From positions 186,001 to 250,000 of the forward strand of contig NZ_NFLU01000002.1 of the NCBI RefSeq assembly GCF_002161085.1: a stretch of DNA of 64,000 nt. The letters are read 5' to 3'. Made by a program: the position numbers and the translations under genes. The notes beneath the pieces are model-generated. The model ran no database searches and had not been told where the DNA came from. It worked only from the letters and a program-made list of their open reading frames with translations. Source of the stretch: Flavonifractor sp. An112 (GTDB lineage: Bacteria > Bacillota > Clostridia > Oscillospirales > Oscillospiraceae). Shown one piece after another: positions 35,805-45,700 of the stretch; position 1 is the first letter of the stretch, and every line of letters starts with the position of its first letter.

Positions 35805-36971
35805 ATGACCGCTGTAGGCATCGTCGCGGAATACAATCCATTCCACCTGGGCCACGCCTGGCACATCGCCCAGACCCGCCGCCTGCTGGAGGAGGACCGG
35901 CCGGTGGTGTGCGTCATGAGCGGCCACTGGGTACAGGGGGCGGATTGTGCCGTTACGGACAAATGGACCCGTGCTGGACTGGCTCTGGAGGGGGGCGCCG
36001 ATCTGGTGCTGGAGCTTCCCACCCCCTGGGCCATGGCCTCAGCAGAGGCCTTTGCCCGGGGAGCGGTGTCGATTCTGGCTGCCACCGGGGTGGTAGATAC
36101 CCTCTCCTTTGGCAGCGAGTGCGGCAGCGCTGATGAACTGCGCCAGGCAGCGGAGGCTCTGGATGCCCCGGACTTCCCTGCCAGGCTGCGGGCAGCTCTG
36201 GGCAAGGGGCTGTCCTTTCCCGCCGCCCGGCAGGAGGCTGCAAATTGTTCCTGCCTGTCCACCCCAAACAACAACCTGGGGGTGGAATACCTGCGGGCCC
36301 TCCGCCATCTGTCCGCCTCCATGGAGGTAGTAACGGTACCCCGCCGGGGGGCGGAGCATAACAGCAGCCGGACGGTGGAGGGTTTCGCTTCCGCTACCCA
36401 GATCCGGCGACTGCTACGGAGCGGACAGCAAGAGGAAGCCGCTCTGCTGGTGTGCCCCAACGCTCTGGACCGGATGGATACGGTATCCTCCCTGTCCCAT
36501 ATCGAGCGGGCCATTCTGGCCAAACTGCGCACCATGGACGCCTCAGACTGGGCCGCCCTCCCCGACAGCGGCGCGGCAGAAGGCCTGCCGGAACGGCTGG
36601 TCCGCGCCGCCCGACAGGCCCTCTCCCTGGATGAATTCTACTCCCTTGCCAAAACCAAGCGCTATACCCACGCCCGACTCCGGCGGCTGGCCCTCTCTAC
36701 TTTTCTGGGGATGGACGGGAACCGCCCCCCGCTGCCCCCCTATGTGCGGGTGCTGGGGCTCAACAGCCGGGGACAGGCACTTCTGAAGGAGATGAAAAGA
36801 ACCTGTCCCCTCCCCATTCTGACCAAGCCCGCTCAGGCCAGGGACCTGACCGGTCCGGCCCGCCAGCTCTTTGAGGCGGAAGTCCGATACACCGACCTGT
36901 ACGGTCTGTGCTTCCCTATACCCAGGCCCTGCGGCTTGGAGTGGACCTCCAGTCCAGTCATCATGAAATAA
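35805..36971 (+). CDS. tmcAL: tRNA(Met) cytidine acetate ligase
   Basis: TmcAL (formerly YlbM) activates acetate with ATP and makes N4-acetylcytidine at the wobble base of elongator tRNA-Met. The 388-aa protein begins VGIVAEYNPFHLGHAWHIAQ, which holds the nucleotidyl-transferase HxGH-type motif, and has NNLGVEYLRAL further on. It is divergent from ackA, whose product is acetate, so the pair links acetate supply and tRNA acetylation; the link is by context only. Confidence 0.92.
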   Translation: MTAVGIVAEYNPFHLGHAWHIAQTRRLLEEDRPVVCVMSGHWVQGADCAVTDKWTRAGLALEGGADLVLELPTPWAMASAEAFARGAVSILAATGVVDTLSFGSECGSADELRQAAEALDAPDFPARLRAALGKGLSFPAARQEAANCSCLSTPNNNLGVEYLRALRHLSASMEVVTVPRRGAEHNSSRTVEGFASATQIRRLLRSGQQEEAALLVCPNALDRMDTVSSLSHIERAILAKLRTMDASDWAALPDSGAAEGLPERLVRAARQALSLDEFYSLAKTKRYTHARLRRLALSTFLGMDGNRPPLPPYVRVLGLNSRGQALLKEMKRTCPLPILTKPAQARDLTGPARQLFEAEVRYTDLYGLCFPIPRPCGLEWTSSPVIMK

Positions 36972-37006
36972 AAAAGTGTCGCGGGAAATCCCGCGACACT
37001 TTTTTA
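36969..37006. terminator. Bidirectional terminator between tmcAL and rsfS
   Basis: AAAAAAGTGTCGCGGG pairs with CCCGCGACACTTTTTT around AAAT. Confidence 0.9.
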
Positions 37007-37011
37007 CTGCT

Positions 37012-37374
37012 TTAGTTTTCGGTGAGCACACCGGACAGGTCCACAGGGGTGGCGTCGCTCCACAGGCGCTCCAGATCGTAGAACTCTCTGGCCTCCTCAT
37101 TGAAGATGTGGACTACCACGGAGGAGAAGTCCAGCAGGATCCAGATGCCGCCCCGGTGGCCCTCCACATGATGGGGGGGCTCGCCAGCGTCCTTCAGCTC
37201 CTTCTCACAGACGTCGGCCAGGGCCTTGATCTGGGTGGTGGAGGTGGCGGAGCACAGCACGAAATAGTCGGCCAGCGTGGTCAGATGACCGGTCTCCAGC
37301 ACCTTAATATCCAGGCCCTTCTTACTGTCCAGCGCTTTGGCGGCCAGCAGGGCAATTTCCTTAGGTGTTAACAT
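37012..37374 (-). CDS. rsfS: Ribosomal silencing factor RsfS
   Basis: RsfS (120 aa) binds ribosomal protein uL14 and blocks subunit joining when nutrients run out. The conserved core is LETGHLTTLADYFVLCSATS, with HHVEG and the DFSSVVVHIFNEEAREFYDLE segment. It is last in the minus-strand run nadD-yqeK, LCP gene, rsfS, a common order in Clostridia. Confidence 0.95.
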   Translation of the reverse strand: MLTPKEIALLAAKALDSKKGLDIKVLETGHLTTLADYFVLCSATSTTQIKALADVCEKELKDAGEPPHHVEGHRGGIWILLDFSSVVVHIFNEEAREFYDLERLWSDATPVDLSGVLTEN

Positions 37375-37386
37375 AAAATCTCTCCT

Positions 37387-38913
37387 TTACTCCACAGGCT
37401 CCATGCCCGGACCAATCTCCGGTGTCGATTCAGGAGCGGGTGTGGCTGCCGGCGTAGGGGCCGGAGTTGGGGTAGGCGCCGGGGTCGCAGAGGGCTGCGC
37501 ACTGGCCGTGGGACTGGGTGTGGAAGCCGGGGTCGCGGAGGGCTGCGCACTGGCCGCCGGACTGTTACTGGGCCTGGGCGTGGAAGTCACTTCCGGCTTG
37601 GGCGTGCTGCTGGGCTTGGTCGTTGTGTTGGAGCTACCCGAGCCGCTGGAACTGTTCGAACTGGAAGAACCGGACGAACTGCTGGAGCTGCCGCCCTGAG
37701 GCTTAGCCGCATAGGTGTCCTCCACATGGCCGCTGGTGGAGGACAGAGACCCGTCGTCATTGACGCTCATCAGATCCAGCTGATCCAACCGGATGTCCTC
37801 CAGATAGGGGTTGAAATAGGTGTTGATCATTTCCAGGGTCTGATCCTGGATGGGGGTCACATAGGACTGCTTGTTGCCCACCGTCCGGCTATAGACGTAG
37901 ACGCCCTCGCAGGGCAGGGTCATGAAGTTGACATTCTCCATGCTCAATCCGCCCAGAATGGCCTCCTGGGCAAACCAGGCCAGGTTATTCACGGTAAGAG
38001 TGCCGCGGGTATCCACATTATTGAAGAAGATCTGAGCCAGGGCGGGGATCTTATCCACAGTCAAGTTGTTCAGACAGGTCTCAATGACCGCCTTCAGGAA
38101 ATCCTGCTGGGTCTGGATACGGCCCAGATCGCCGGAGGGGTAACCGCCGTAGACAATCAGTTTGCCGTTTTCAATCTTGTTGTTTTTCCGCCAGCGCAGC
38201 AGCTGCATGGCCTCGTCGCCGTCGATCTCCTGGTAGCCGGCCTCCAGGTGGATGTAGAGGTCCTGGGTACCATCATCATAATTCATGTCGTATGGTACAT
38301 CAAACCACACGGGCCCGATAGCATCCACCAGCTCACCCACAGCCTCCCATTCCACCACCATGGTGAAGTCGGGCTGGAAGCCGATGAGGTAGGAGATCTC
38401 CTCCTTCAGGTAATCGATGCCATCCCTGTCGTAGTTGGAAGCCCAGTTGTAGACGGAATTGATCTTCTTCACGTCCCAGGGCACATTGACCATAGTATCA
38501 CGGGGAATATTCAGCACATTGAGCTGCTGGTTGGGAATGTCGTAGGACATGACCATAATGGTGTCGGTGTTGCCGCCGCCGCCGGTATCCCGTCCCACCA
38601 CCAGGAAGGTGTAGAACTCCTCCTTCCGGTCGCCGGACAGTTTCGGTCCCGTCATCTCCATTCCGGCAGATTCCTCCGCATCGGGGGGCGCTACATTGGG
38701 AATCTCCGGCTTGACCACCAGCAGCTTATAGGCCACAAACAGGATCACGATCAGGGCTGCGATCACCGTAAAGATGATAAACAAGATGCGCAGGATCTTT
38801 TCCCTGGGCGTGCGCTGGGGCTTTGGTTTTTTCTGCTTGGGGGCTTTGGGCGGCTTTTGCTCTTTCGCGAGCCGGGCGCCGCCGCGGCTGTTCTTTTTCT
38901 CTTCCGGGTTCAT
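37387..38913 (-). CDS. LytR-CpsA-Psr (LCP) family cell-wall glycopolymer transferase
   Basis: LCP proteins attach teichoic acids or capsular glycans to peptidoglycan. The 508-aa protein has a Lys/Pro-rich cytoplasmic start, one transmembrane helix (about residues 42-65) and an LCP domain (about residues 100-310) with DTIMVMSYDIPNQQLNVLNI and the arginine-bearing IPRDTMV and LGRIQTQQDFLKAV motifs. The C-terminal ~110 residues are a Ser-rich then Pro/Thr/Ala-rich tail with a 16-residue repeat starting SAQPSATPA encoded by a 48-bp DNA repeat (37483 and 37531). The tail probably spans the wall. Confidence 0.9.
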   Translation of the reverse strand: MNPEEKKNSRGGARLAKEQKPPKAPKQKKPKPQRTPREKILRILFIIFTVIAALIVILFVAYKLLVVKPEIPNVAPPDAEESAGMEMTGPKLSGDRKEEFYTFLVVGRDTGGGGNTDTIMVMSYDIPNQQLNVLNIPRDTMVNVPWDVKKINSVYNWASNYDRDGIDYLKEEISYLIGFQPDFTMVVEWEAVGELVDAIGPVWFDVPYDMNYDDGTQDLYIHLEAGYQEIDGDEAMQLLRWRKNNKIENGKLIVYGGYPSGDLGRIQTQQDFLKAVIETCLNNLTVDKIPALAQIFFNNVDTRGTLTVNNLAWFAQEAILGGLSMENVNFMTLPCEGVYVYSRTVGNKQSYVTPIQDQTLEMINTYFNPYLEDIRLDQLDLMSVNDDGSLSSTSGHVEDTYAAKPQGGSSSSSSGSSSSNSSSGSGSSNTTTKPSSTPKPEVTSTPRPSNSPAASAQPSATPASTPSPTASAQPSATPAPTPTPAPTPAATPAPESTPEIGPGMEPVE

Positions 38914-38914
38914 C

Positions 38915-40123
38915 TCAAGGTTCCTTTCTGCTGGATTTGCTCCTCAGCCAATCCCTGGCCTGCAGCGTGTTGCTGTGGACCGGCAGGCCCCGGTCCTTCA
39001 TCTCCTGAATACTCATCTCGCAACCCAGCAGCACTGCCTGGTCCAGATCCTCATAAGCCAGCTTCCGCAGCTTCTCCACGCCCGGGAAGTCCCGGTTGGG
39101 TTCCATGTAGTCGGCGATGTACAGGATCTTCTCCAGCAGCGTCATATCCGCTTTGCCGGTGGTGTGCCAGAAAATCGCATTGTAAATATCGTCACTCACT
39201 CCATACACATCCCGGGCCACACACGCCCCGGTTTTGGAATGGAGCAGCTTAACAGCACGCTGTTCCAAATCATCCAGTACGATACCATATTTATGGCATA
39301 ATTGCAACTGTTCGTCCATCTCCAGATATTTTGTAATATCATGGAGGATACCTGCCCGGCGGGCCTTTTCCTCGTCGGCGCCCCAGCGGCGGGCCAGACG
39401 CACCGCCTCCTCTTCCGTGCCCCTGATGTGGGCAATTCGCTTGGCCCGGATCATGGAGCAGGCGCAGGCCCGCAGTTCCCGGTCCGGCAGATACTTCAGG
39501 TCAAAATGGACCCCGTACAGGCCGTGGCGGATGATATATCCATATACCGCCGGAGACAGATACTCCTGTCCCTCTCCCCGGGCCAGCAGCTCCCGCAGCT
39601 GGGTGGAGGATACATCTACAATATGGGGCAGCTGGAGCACACAGGTCTTGGCCCCGAAGGTCTTTTGCAGATACTCTGCCTGGATGTTCAAAGCCTCGCC
39701 GCTGTCGCTCTGGGTACGGGCAAAGGTACATATTCCCGCCAGTCGGGTGATCCGTTGGGGCTCCCACCAGTTTTGCAGGGTAAGAAACATATCGGTACCC
39801 ATCATCAGCCACAGCTCCGCGTCGGGATACTGGGCGTGGATCTGCTCCAGCGTATCCGCAGTGTAGCTTTTCCCGGGTCGGGAGAGCTCCAGGGCATTGA
39901 CCCCGATCCGATCGGGCAGCAGCAGACTGTCCGCCGCCAGCTCCACCATAGCCAGCCGCTCCCGGGGTCCGGGACTGTCCTCAGGCAGTTCCTTGTGGGG
40001 CGGCAGCGCCGCCGGGACAAACTGCAAACGGTCCAGCTCCAGAACGTCCATCGCCGCCTGAGCCGAGGTCAGATGCCCCAAATGGGGCGGATTGAAGGTC
40101 CCGCCATAAATGCCCAGCTTCAT
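38915..40123 (-). CDS. nadD: Fused nicotinate-nucleotide adenylyltransferase and YqeK-type HD phosphatase
   Basis: One 402-aa frame joins NadD (about residues 1-200; GGTFNPPHLGHL motif, KSYTADTL, and ISSTQLR-like DVSSTQLREL) to a YqeK-type HD domain (about residues 205-400; HDITKYLEM, HSKTGA, FWHTTGKADMTLLEKILYIAD). NadD makes deamido-NAD; YqeK hydrolyses diadenosine tetraphosphate. In most Bacillota they are separate adjacent genes. No stop or frameshift separates the halves. The ATG at 40123 follows GAGGGGGC by 7 nt; an ATG two codons upstream is possible. Confidence 0.92.
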   Translation of the reverse strand: MKLGIYGGTFNPPHLGHLTSAQAAMDVLELDRLQFVPAALPPHKELPEDSPGPRERLAMVELAADSLLLPDRIGVNALELSRPGKSYTADTLEQIHAQYPDAELWLMMGTDMFLTLQNWWEPQRITRLAGICTFARTQSDSGEALNIQAEYLQKTFGAKTCVLQLPHIVDVSSTQLRELLARGEGQEYLSPAVYGYIIRHGLYGVHFDLKYLPDRELRACACSMIRAKRIAHIRGTEEEAVRLARRWGADEEKARRAGILHDITKYLEMDEQLQLCHKYGIVLDDLEQRAVKLLHSKTGACVARDVYGVSDDIYNAIFWHTTGKADMTLLEKILYIADYMEPNRDFPGVEKLRKLAYEDLDQAVLLGCEMSIQEMKDRGLPVHSNTLQARDWLRSKSSRKEP

Positions 40124-40142
40124 GACCATGCCCCCTCGTTTA

Positions 40143-40466
40143 TTATGCTTTCCGCTTTTTATCCGATACCAGAACGATCTTGTCTTTCTTATCCTTTTTG
40201 TGGGTTGGACGATACAGAACAAATTTTGTTCCGATCACCTGCACCACGTCACTGCGGGTGGCCGCGGCCAGCTCCTCCGCCGCCTCCCGGCTGGTGAGCA
40301 TACAGTTCTCCAGGACCTTGCCCTTGATGAGCTCCCGGGCCTCCAGGGCATCGTCGGCCTGTTTCACCAGGTTGTCCCCGATGCCATCCTTGCCTACATG
40401 GAGGATGGTGTCGATGTTGTTTGCCAGGCCCCGCAGCTGGGCCCGCTGTTTACTGGTCAGTTCCAT
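40143..40466 (-). CDS. yhbY: YhbY-type CRM-domain RNA-binding protein
   Basis: A 107-aa protein that is a single CRM (CRS1-YhbY) domain (MELTSKQRAQLRGLANNID, LHVGKDGI, VQVIGTKFVLYRP), which binds RNA and associates with pre-50S ribosomal particles. A Lys-rich tail follows. Its start overlaps the end of rdgB by 17 nt, so translation is coupled. Confidence 0.92.
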   Translation of the reverse strand: MELTSKQRAQLRGLANNIDTILHVGKDGIGDNLVKQADDALEARELIKGKVLENCMLTSREAAEELAAATRSDVVQVIGTKFVLYRPTHKKDKKDKIVLVSDKKRKA

Positions 40467-41049
40467 TCAGATAGTTCTCCAATTCTGTTTTAAATTTGTT
40501 CAGCGCATTTCCCCGATGGGAAATGGCGTTCTTCTCCTCGGCAGTCAGTTCCGCAAAGGTCTTTTTCAGTCCGGGGATAAAGAACACAGGGTCGTAGCCG
40601 AAGCCGCCCTCACCCCTGGGGGCGTAAGCAATGGTGCCGGGGCACTCTCCTCTGGCCTCCACCTTGTCCCCGTTGGGGAAGCAACAGCAGATGCAGGAGA
40701 CAAATTTGCCCCGCCGGTCCAGCTGGCCCCGCAGGTTCTCCAGCAGCAGCTTGTACCGGCCCACGTCGTCCAGCTCGGGACCGCCGTAGCGGGCGGAGTA
40801 CACGCCGGGGGCGCCGTTGAGGGCGTCCACACACAGGCCGGAGTCGTCGGCAATGGCGGGCAGACCGGAGGCCTCACATACCGCATGGGCCTTCAGATAG
40901 GCATTCTCCTCAAAGGTAGTGCCCGTCTCCTCCACGTCCACATCCACGCCCACTTCGGACTCCAGCACCACGTCCACCCCCAGCTGGGAGAGGATGGCCT
41001 TCATTTCCACCAGCTTGTGGGCGTTCTTGCTGGCCAATACCATTTTCAT
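40450..41049 (-). CDS. rdgB: XTP/dITP diphosphatase
   Basis: RdgB removes non-canonical purine nucleotides (ITP, XTP) from the pool. At 199 aa it has the family start MKMVLASKNAHKLVEMK, the EENAYLKA and ADDSGLCVDAL motifs (about residues 48-75) and FGYDPVFF. It lies 3 nt after rph, a common pairing, and overlaps yhbY. Confidence 0.96.
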   Translation of the reverse strand: MKMVLASKNAHKLVEMKAILSQLGVDVVLESEVGVDVDVEETGTTFEENAYLKAHAVCEASGLPAIADDSGLCVDALNGAPGVYSARYGGPELDDVGRYKLLLENLRGQLDRRGKFVSCICCCFPNGDKVEARGECPGTIAYAPRGEGGFGYDPVFFIPGLKKTFAELTAEEKNAISHRGNALNKFKTELENYLNGTDQ

Positions 41050-41052
41050 GTC

Positions 41053-41754
41053 TCAGCCCTCCAGTACGTTTTTCTGGATGGTCTGGAGCTGGGCGATGCC
41101 CTTGGCACATAGGTCCACCAGAGCCCGCTGCTCCTCCACGGTAAAGGCCCGGCCCTCGCCGGTGCCCTGGATCTCCACCAGCTTGCCGTCCCCGGTCATG
41201 ATACAGTTCAGGTCCACCTGAGCGGAGGAATCCTCCTCATAGCATAGGTCCAGCAGCAGCTGATCGTCCACAATGCCGGCAGACACCGCCGCCACCTGAT
41301 CCACCAGAGCATCGGCAACCCCTACCTTCTTCAGGGCCAGGGCCAGGGCCACATAGCCGCCGGTAACGCTGGCAGTACGAGTGCCGCCGTCTCCCTGGAG
41401 CACATCGCAGTCAATAGTTACGGTGCGCTCACCCAGCTTTTTCATATCCACGCAGGCCCGGAGGGAGCGGCCTACCAGCCGCTGGATCTCCGCGGAGCGG
41501 GGGGACAGCTTCAGCTTGGATACGTCCCGCTTGGAGCGCTCCCGGTTGGCCCGGGGCAGCATGGAGTATTCGGCGGTGACCCAGCCCTCCCCCTCGGGAA
41601 CGTGGGGCGGGGTGCGCTCCTCCACGCTGGCGCAGCACAGCACCTGAGTGTTGCCGCAGCGGATGAGGCAGGAACCCTCAGCAAATTTGTTGAAGTTAGG
41701 AATGATCTCTACAGGCCGCAGCTGGTCCGCCGCCCGTCCGTCAATTCTGGCCAT
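41053..41754 (-). CDS. rph: Ribonuclease PH
   Basis: RNase PH is a phosphate-dependent 3'-5' exonuclease that trims tRNA precursors. The 233-aa protein starts MARIDGRAADQLRPVEI and has the conserved DGRxxDQLRP motif, GEGWVTAEYSMLPRA and CDVLQGDGGTRTASVTG. The ATG at 41754 is 8 nt after ATGGAGG. It sits between ftsY and rdgB. Confidence 0.96.
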   Translation of the reverse strand: MARIDGRAADQLRPVEIIPNFNKFAEGSCLIRCGNTQVLCCASVEERTPPHVPEGEGWVTAEYSMLPRANRERSKRDVSKLKLSPRSAEIQRLVGRSLRACVDMKKLGERTVTIDCDVLQGDGGTRTASVTGGYVALALALKKVGVADALVDQVAAVSAGIVDDQLLLDLCYEEDSSAQVDLNCIMTGDGKLVEIQGTGEGRAFTVEEQRALVDLCAKGIAQLQTIQKNVLEG

Positions 41755-41768
41755 TGTTATAACCTCCA

Positions 41769-42668
41769 TTAAATCAGCGCTTCCACAAAGGCCTCCGCTT
41801 CAAAGGGCATAAGGTCGTCGATACCCTCGCCCACGCCGATATACTTCACCGGCACCTGGAGCTCCTGGGCGATGGCAATGACGATGCCGCCCTTGGCGGA
41901 GCCGTCCAGCTTGGTGAGGACGATGCCGGTAATGCCGGCGGCCTCCTTGAACTGCTTGGCCTGGATCAGGCCGTTCTGACCGGTGGTGGCGTCCAGCACC
42001 AGCAGGGTCTCCCGGTCGCAGCCGGGCAGCTCCCGGTCCACCACCCGGGAGATCTTGTTCAGCTCATTCATCAGGTTCTGCTTGTTGTGCAGCCGCCCGG
42101 CGGTATCGATGAGGATCACATCGGTACCTCTGGCCTTGGCGGCGGTGAGGGCGTCAAACACCACGGCGGCGGGATCAGCCCCCTCGTGCTGGCGGACGAT
42201 CTCCACGCCGGAGCGCTGGCTCCAGATCTCCAGCTGATCTGCGGCGGCAGCCCGGAAGGTATCCGCGGCAGCCATCAGCACCCGCTTGCCCTCCCCCTTC
42301 ATCTTGGCGGACAGCTTGCCGATGGTGGTGGTCTTACCCACGCCGTTCACACCGATGAACAGAGCCACCGAGGGGGTGGTGGTAAGGTGGAGCTCCGGCT
42401 CACCCACCTGAAGCATCTCGGTGAGCACCCGCCGCAGGCAGGCTCGGGCGGAATCCATGTCCTTGATCTTCTCCTCCTTCACCCGGCGGCGCAGGGTCTC
42501 CACCGCCTTCAGGGTGGTGTCCACGCCCATGTCGCCCAGGATCAGGGTTTCCTCCAGCTCGTCGTAGAAGTCGTCGTTGAGCTCACCGGCAAACAGCTGG
42601 TCGATGGAGTGGCCGATGTTCTCCTTGGTGCGGGTCAAACCCGCCTTAATCTTCGCAAAAAAGCCCAT
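41769..42668 (-). CDS. ftsY: Signal recognition particle receptor FtsY
   Basis: FtsY binds the SRP-ribosome complex at the membrane for co-translational insertion. The 299-aa protein has a short N-terminal part and the full NG domain: GVNGVGKTTTIGKLSA (G1, about residues 109-124), DTFRAAAADQLEIW, DTAGRLHNKQNLM and TKLDGSAKGG. It lacks the long acidic A domain seen in E. coli, normal for Bacillota. It follows smc by 41 nt, the usual smc-ftsY order. Confidence 0.97.
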   Translation of the reverse strand: MGFFAKIKAGLTRTKENIGHSIDQLFAGELNDDFYDELEETLILGDMGVDTTLKAVETLRRRVKEEKIKDMDSARACLRRVLTEMLQVGEPELHLTTTPSVALFIGVNGVGKTTTIGKLSAKMKGEGKRVLMAAADTFRAAAADQLEIWSQRSGVEIVRQHEGADPAAVVFDALTAAKARGTDVILIDTAGRLHNKQNLMNELNKISRVVDRELPGCDRETLLVLDATTGQNGLIQAKQFKEAAGITGIVLTKLDGSAKGGIVIAIAQELQVPVKYIGVGEGIDDLMPFEAEAFVEALI

Positions 42669-42709
42669 ATTGATTTTGGTTCCTTTCGGTTGTTGATAAA
42701 GCTGCCGAC

Positions 42710-45700
42710 TTACTTGATATGCAGCTCTTTTTCCACATCATTGAGATTGATAGTCAACATCCGGCTGACGCCCTGCTCCTGCATGGTGACGCCGTAGAGC
42801 ACATCCGCTTCCTCCATGGTACCGCGGCGGTGGGTGATGACGATAAACTGGGTCTTGTCCGCCATCTGGCGCATATAGTGAGCAAAGCGCACCACGTTGG
42901 CATCGTCCAGAGCGGCCTCGATCTCATCCATCACCACGAAGGGGGTGGGCCGCACTTTCAGAATGGCAAAGTAGAGGGCAATGGCCACGAAAGCCTTCTC
43001 GCCGCCTGACAGCAGGGAGAGCACCTTCAATGCCTTGCCCGGAGGCTGCACCCTGATTTCAATGCCGCAGTTCAGGATATCCTCCGGGTCCTCCAGTTCC
43101 AGGGTGGCTTTACCTCCTCCGAAGAGCTCAGTAAAGGTCTGCTGGAAGGACTCATTGAGGATGGAAAACTGCTTGGCAAAGATGGCTCGCATCTCCTCGG
43201 TAATGTCGGCGATGATGCTCTCCAGCTCTTTCTTGGACTTCTGCACGTCGTCCCTCTGGTCGGTGAGGTAGGTATAGCGCTCATTGATGCGCTGAAACTC
43301 GTCGATGGCGTCCAGGTTGATGTTGCCCAAAGCAGAGATGGATTTTTTCAGCTCGCCCACCCGGCGCTGGGCCTTGGGGACGCTCTCCAGCTCCACCCGC
43401 TGGGCCATGGCCGCCTGGTGGGACAGTTCGTAGGTCTCCCACAGCTTGTCCAGCAGGTTCTTCTCCTCCATGGCAGCGGCAGCCTTCTTTTGCTCCAGCA
43501 CCGACACCTCCCGCTCCAGATTGAGCAGGGCGCTGTTCTTGTCCCGGGCGTCCTTGTCCGCCTGGTTGCGCTGGGCCTCCAGGGCCAGCTTCTCGTCGTT
43601 GATGCGGCTGATGGCGGCCTGACGATCCTGGTTCTCCTGCCGGATGGTCTGGAGCTGCCGCTCCTTTTCCGCAATCTCCCGCTCCAGGCCGGCGTTCTTC
43701 TCCTGGAACTGGGAGAGCATCTTTTCCCGCTCGGCCTTGTCGCCGGTCAGATCCCGGCGCAGTTCCTCCAGTTCGGTCATGGACTTCCGGGCGGCCTGGT
43801 CTTCCGCCTCCAGGGCGGCCAGGCGCATATTCAGTTCGGCAATGGCCTCCCCCAGAGCCGTGGCCTTCTCCTGGGCTTCGCTCTGGCCTCTGGCCTTGCC
43901 CTCTGCCTCGGCCCGCAGGGCGGCGGCAGCCCCCTCCAGGGACTCTACCCGGGCACGAGCGGCACGGGTGTCCGCCTCGATCTGGGCGGAACGGGCCTGG
44001 AGCTGTTCCAGCTCATTCTTCTGGTCGGCCCGCTGCTTCTTCAGATCGGCCAGCTGGGTATCCAGATGGCCCAGGCGCTCCTCCAGCTTGAGGATGTCGT
44101 CCTCATGGCGGCGCTGCTGGGATTGGGCAGTCTCCATCTCGTAGGCAGCAGCGGTGGCCTCCCGCTTAGCCTCCTCCATGGCGTGGGCCGCGTCGGCCAG
44201 CTGCTGGGCCACGCCGGTGCGCTGCTGAGCCAGCCGCTCCAACTCGTTGGCCCGGCTCAGGATGCCCGCGCTGCGGGACGCCGAGCCGCCGGTCATGGAG
44301 CCGCCGGGGTTGAGCACCTGGCCGTCCAGGGTAACAATTTTGAAGCGATAGTTGTATTTCCGGGCCATAGCGATGGCCTTGTCCATATCCTCGGCCACCA
44401 CGGTGCGGCCCAGCAGGTTGGAAAAGATCTTCTCATACCGGGGGTCAAACTGGATGAGTTCGTTGCCCAGGCCCACAAAGCCGGGCTCCCTGCGCACGCC
44501 CTGATCCCGGAAGTCGGAAGGCCGCATGGAGGTCAGGGGCAGGAAGGTGCTCCGACCGCCGTCCCGGCGTTTCAGGTACTGGATGGCGGCTTTGCCGTCC
44601 TCCTCCCGCTCCACCACGATATGCTGCATAGCGCCCCCCAGGGCGATCTCGATGGCCACGGTGCAGGCGTCGGGCACGTGGATGAGCCCGGCCACCGGGC
44701 CATGGATCCCCCGGAGCTGGCCCTTCTTGGCCTCCCCCATCACCAGCTTTACCGCTTTGGAGTAGCCTTCATACATCTTTTCCATCTCGGAGAGCATATG
44801 GATGCGGGAGTTCAGGGCGTTGTCCTCCATCTGGAGTTTGACGTGGCGCTCCTCCGCCTCCCTGGCCTTCCGCTGCCGGGTCTCCAGCCGCAGGGCGTAA
44901 CCGCTGATGATGTTCTGTAAGCTGTCCTTGTCCTCTCTGGCCTGGTCCAACTCCTGAGCGGCCTGACGGCGGGTCTCCTCCGCCTCCTGGAGTCGATCCT
45001 CACCGGCGGCCAGCTCCTGACGCATGGCCTCGTCCCGGTCCAGCACCTCCTGGGCGGCGGCGGCCAGGGCGGAGATGAGGGCCTTTGCGTCGGCGGCGGA
45101 GGCGTTCTCCACCGCCTCCTTCCGGCGCAGATCCTCCAGCTCCTGGGCAATGGCCCCGGCAGAGCGGCTGGCGGAGGCAGCCTCATTCTGGCGGTCTGTC
45201 AACTGCTGACGCAGTCCGGCAGTCTGGCCTTCCAGCTCCTCCAACCGGGTCTTACGCTCCCCGATCTGAGCGGCGATGGAGTCGGCCCGGCCCTCCTGCT
45301 GTTCCAGCTCCCGCTGGATGCGGTCCCGGTTCTCCAGGTTGTTCTGAATATTGGTCTTGAGAACGGCGATGGCATTTTCCAGGCTGTTGGCATCGGCCTC
45401 CCGCTGCATCATCTGGAAGCGGACGCCTTCGGTCTCCACGTCCTTGTCCCGCATCTGAGCGGAGAATGCCTCAGCGGCGGCGTACAGATCCTCCACCTGC
45501 TGCTGGACCTCCCCTTTCTGGCGGAGGGCATTCTCGTAGTCGGACAGGGTCTTGCGGGACCCGGAGCGAATTTTCTCCAGCTGGTCCAGCCACAGGGAAA
45601 TCTCCAGCCCACGCAGCTCGTCCCGCAGGATGAGGAACTTCCTGGCCTTCTCGCTCTGCTGGCGGAGGGGCTCCACCTGGAGCTCCAGCTCATCGATCTT

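Noticed and set aside
37483-37560. CRISPR-like or satellite repeat
   Set aside because: The 48-bp repeat lies in frame in the Pro/Thr/Ala tail of the LCP protein and encodes a 16-residue repeat. There are no spacers.
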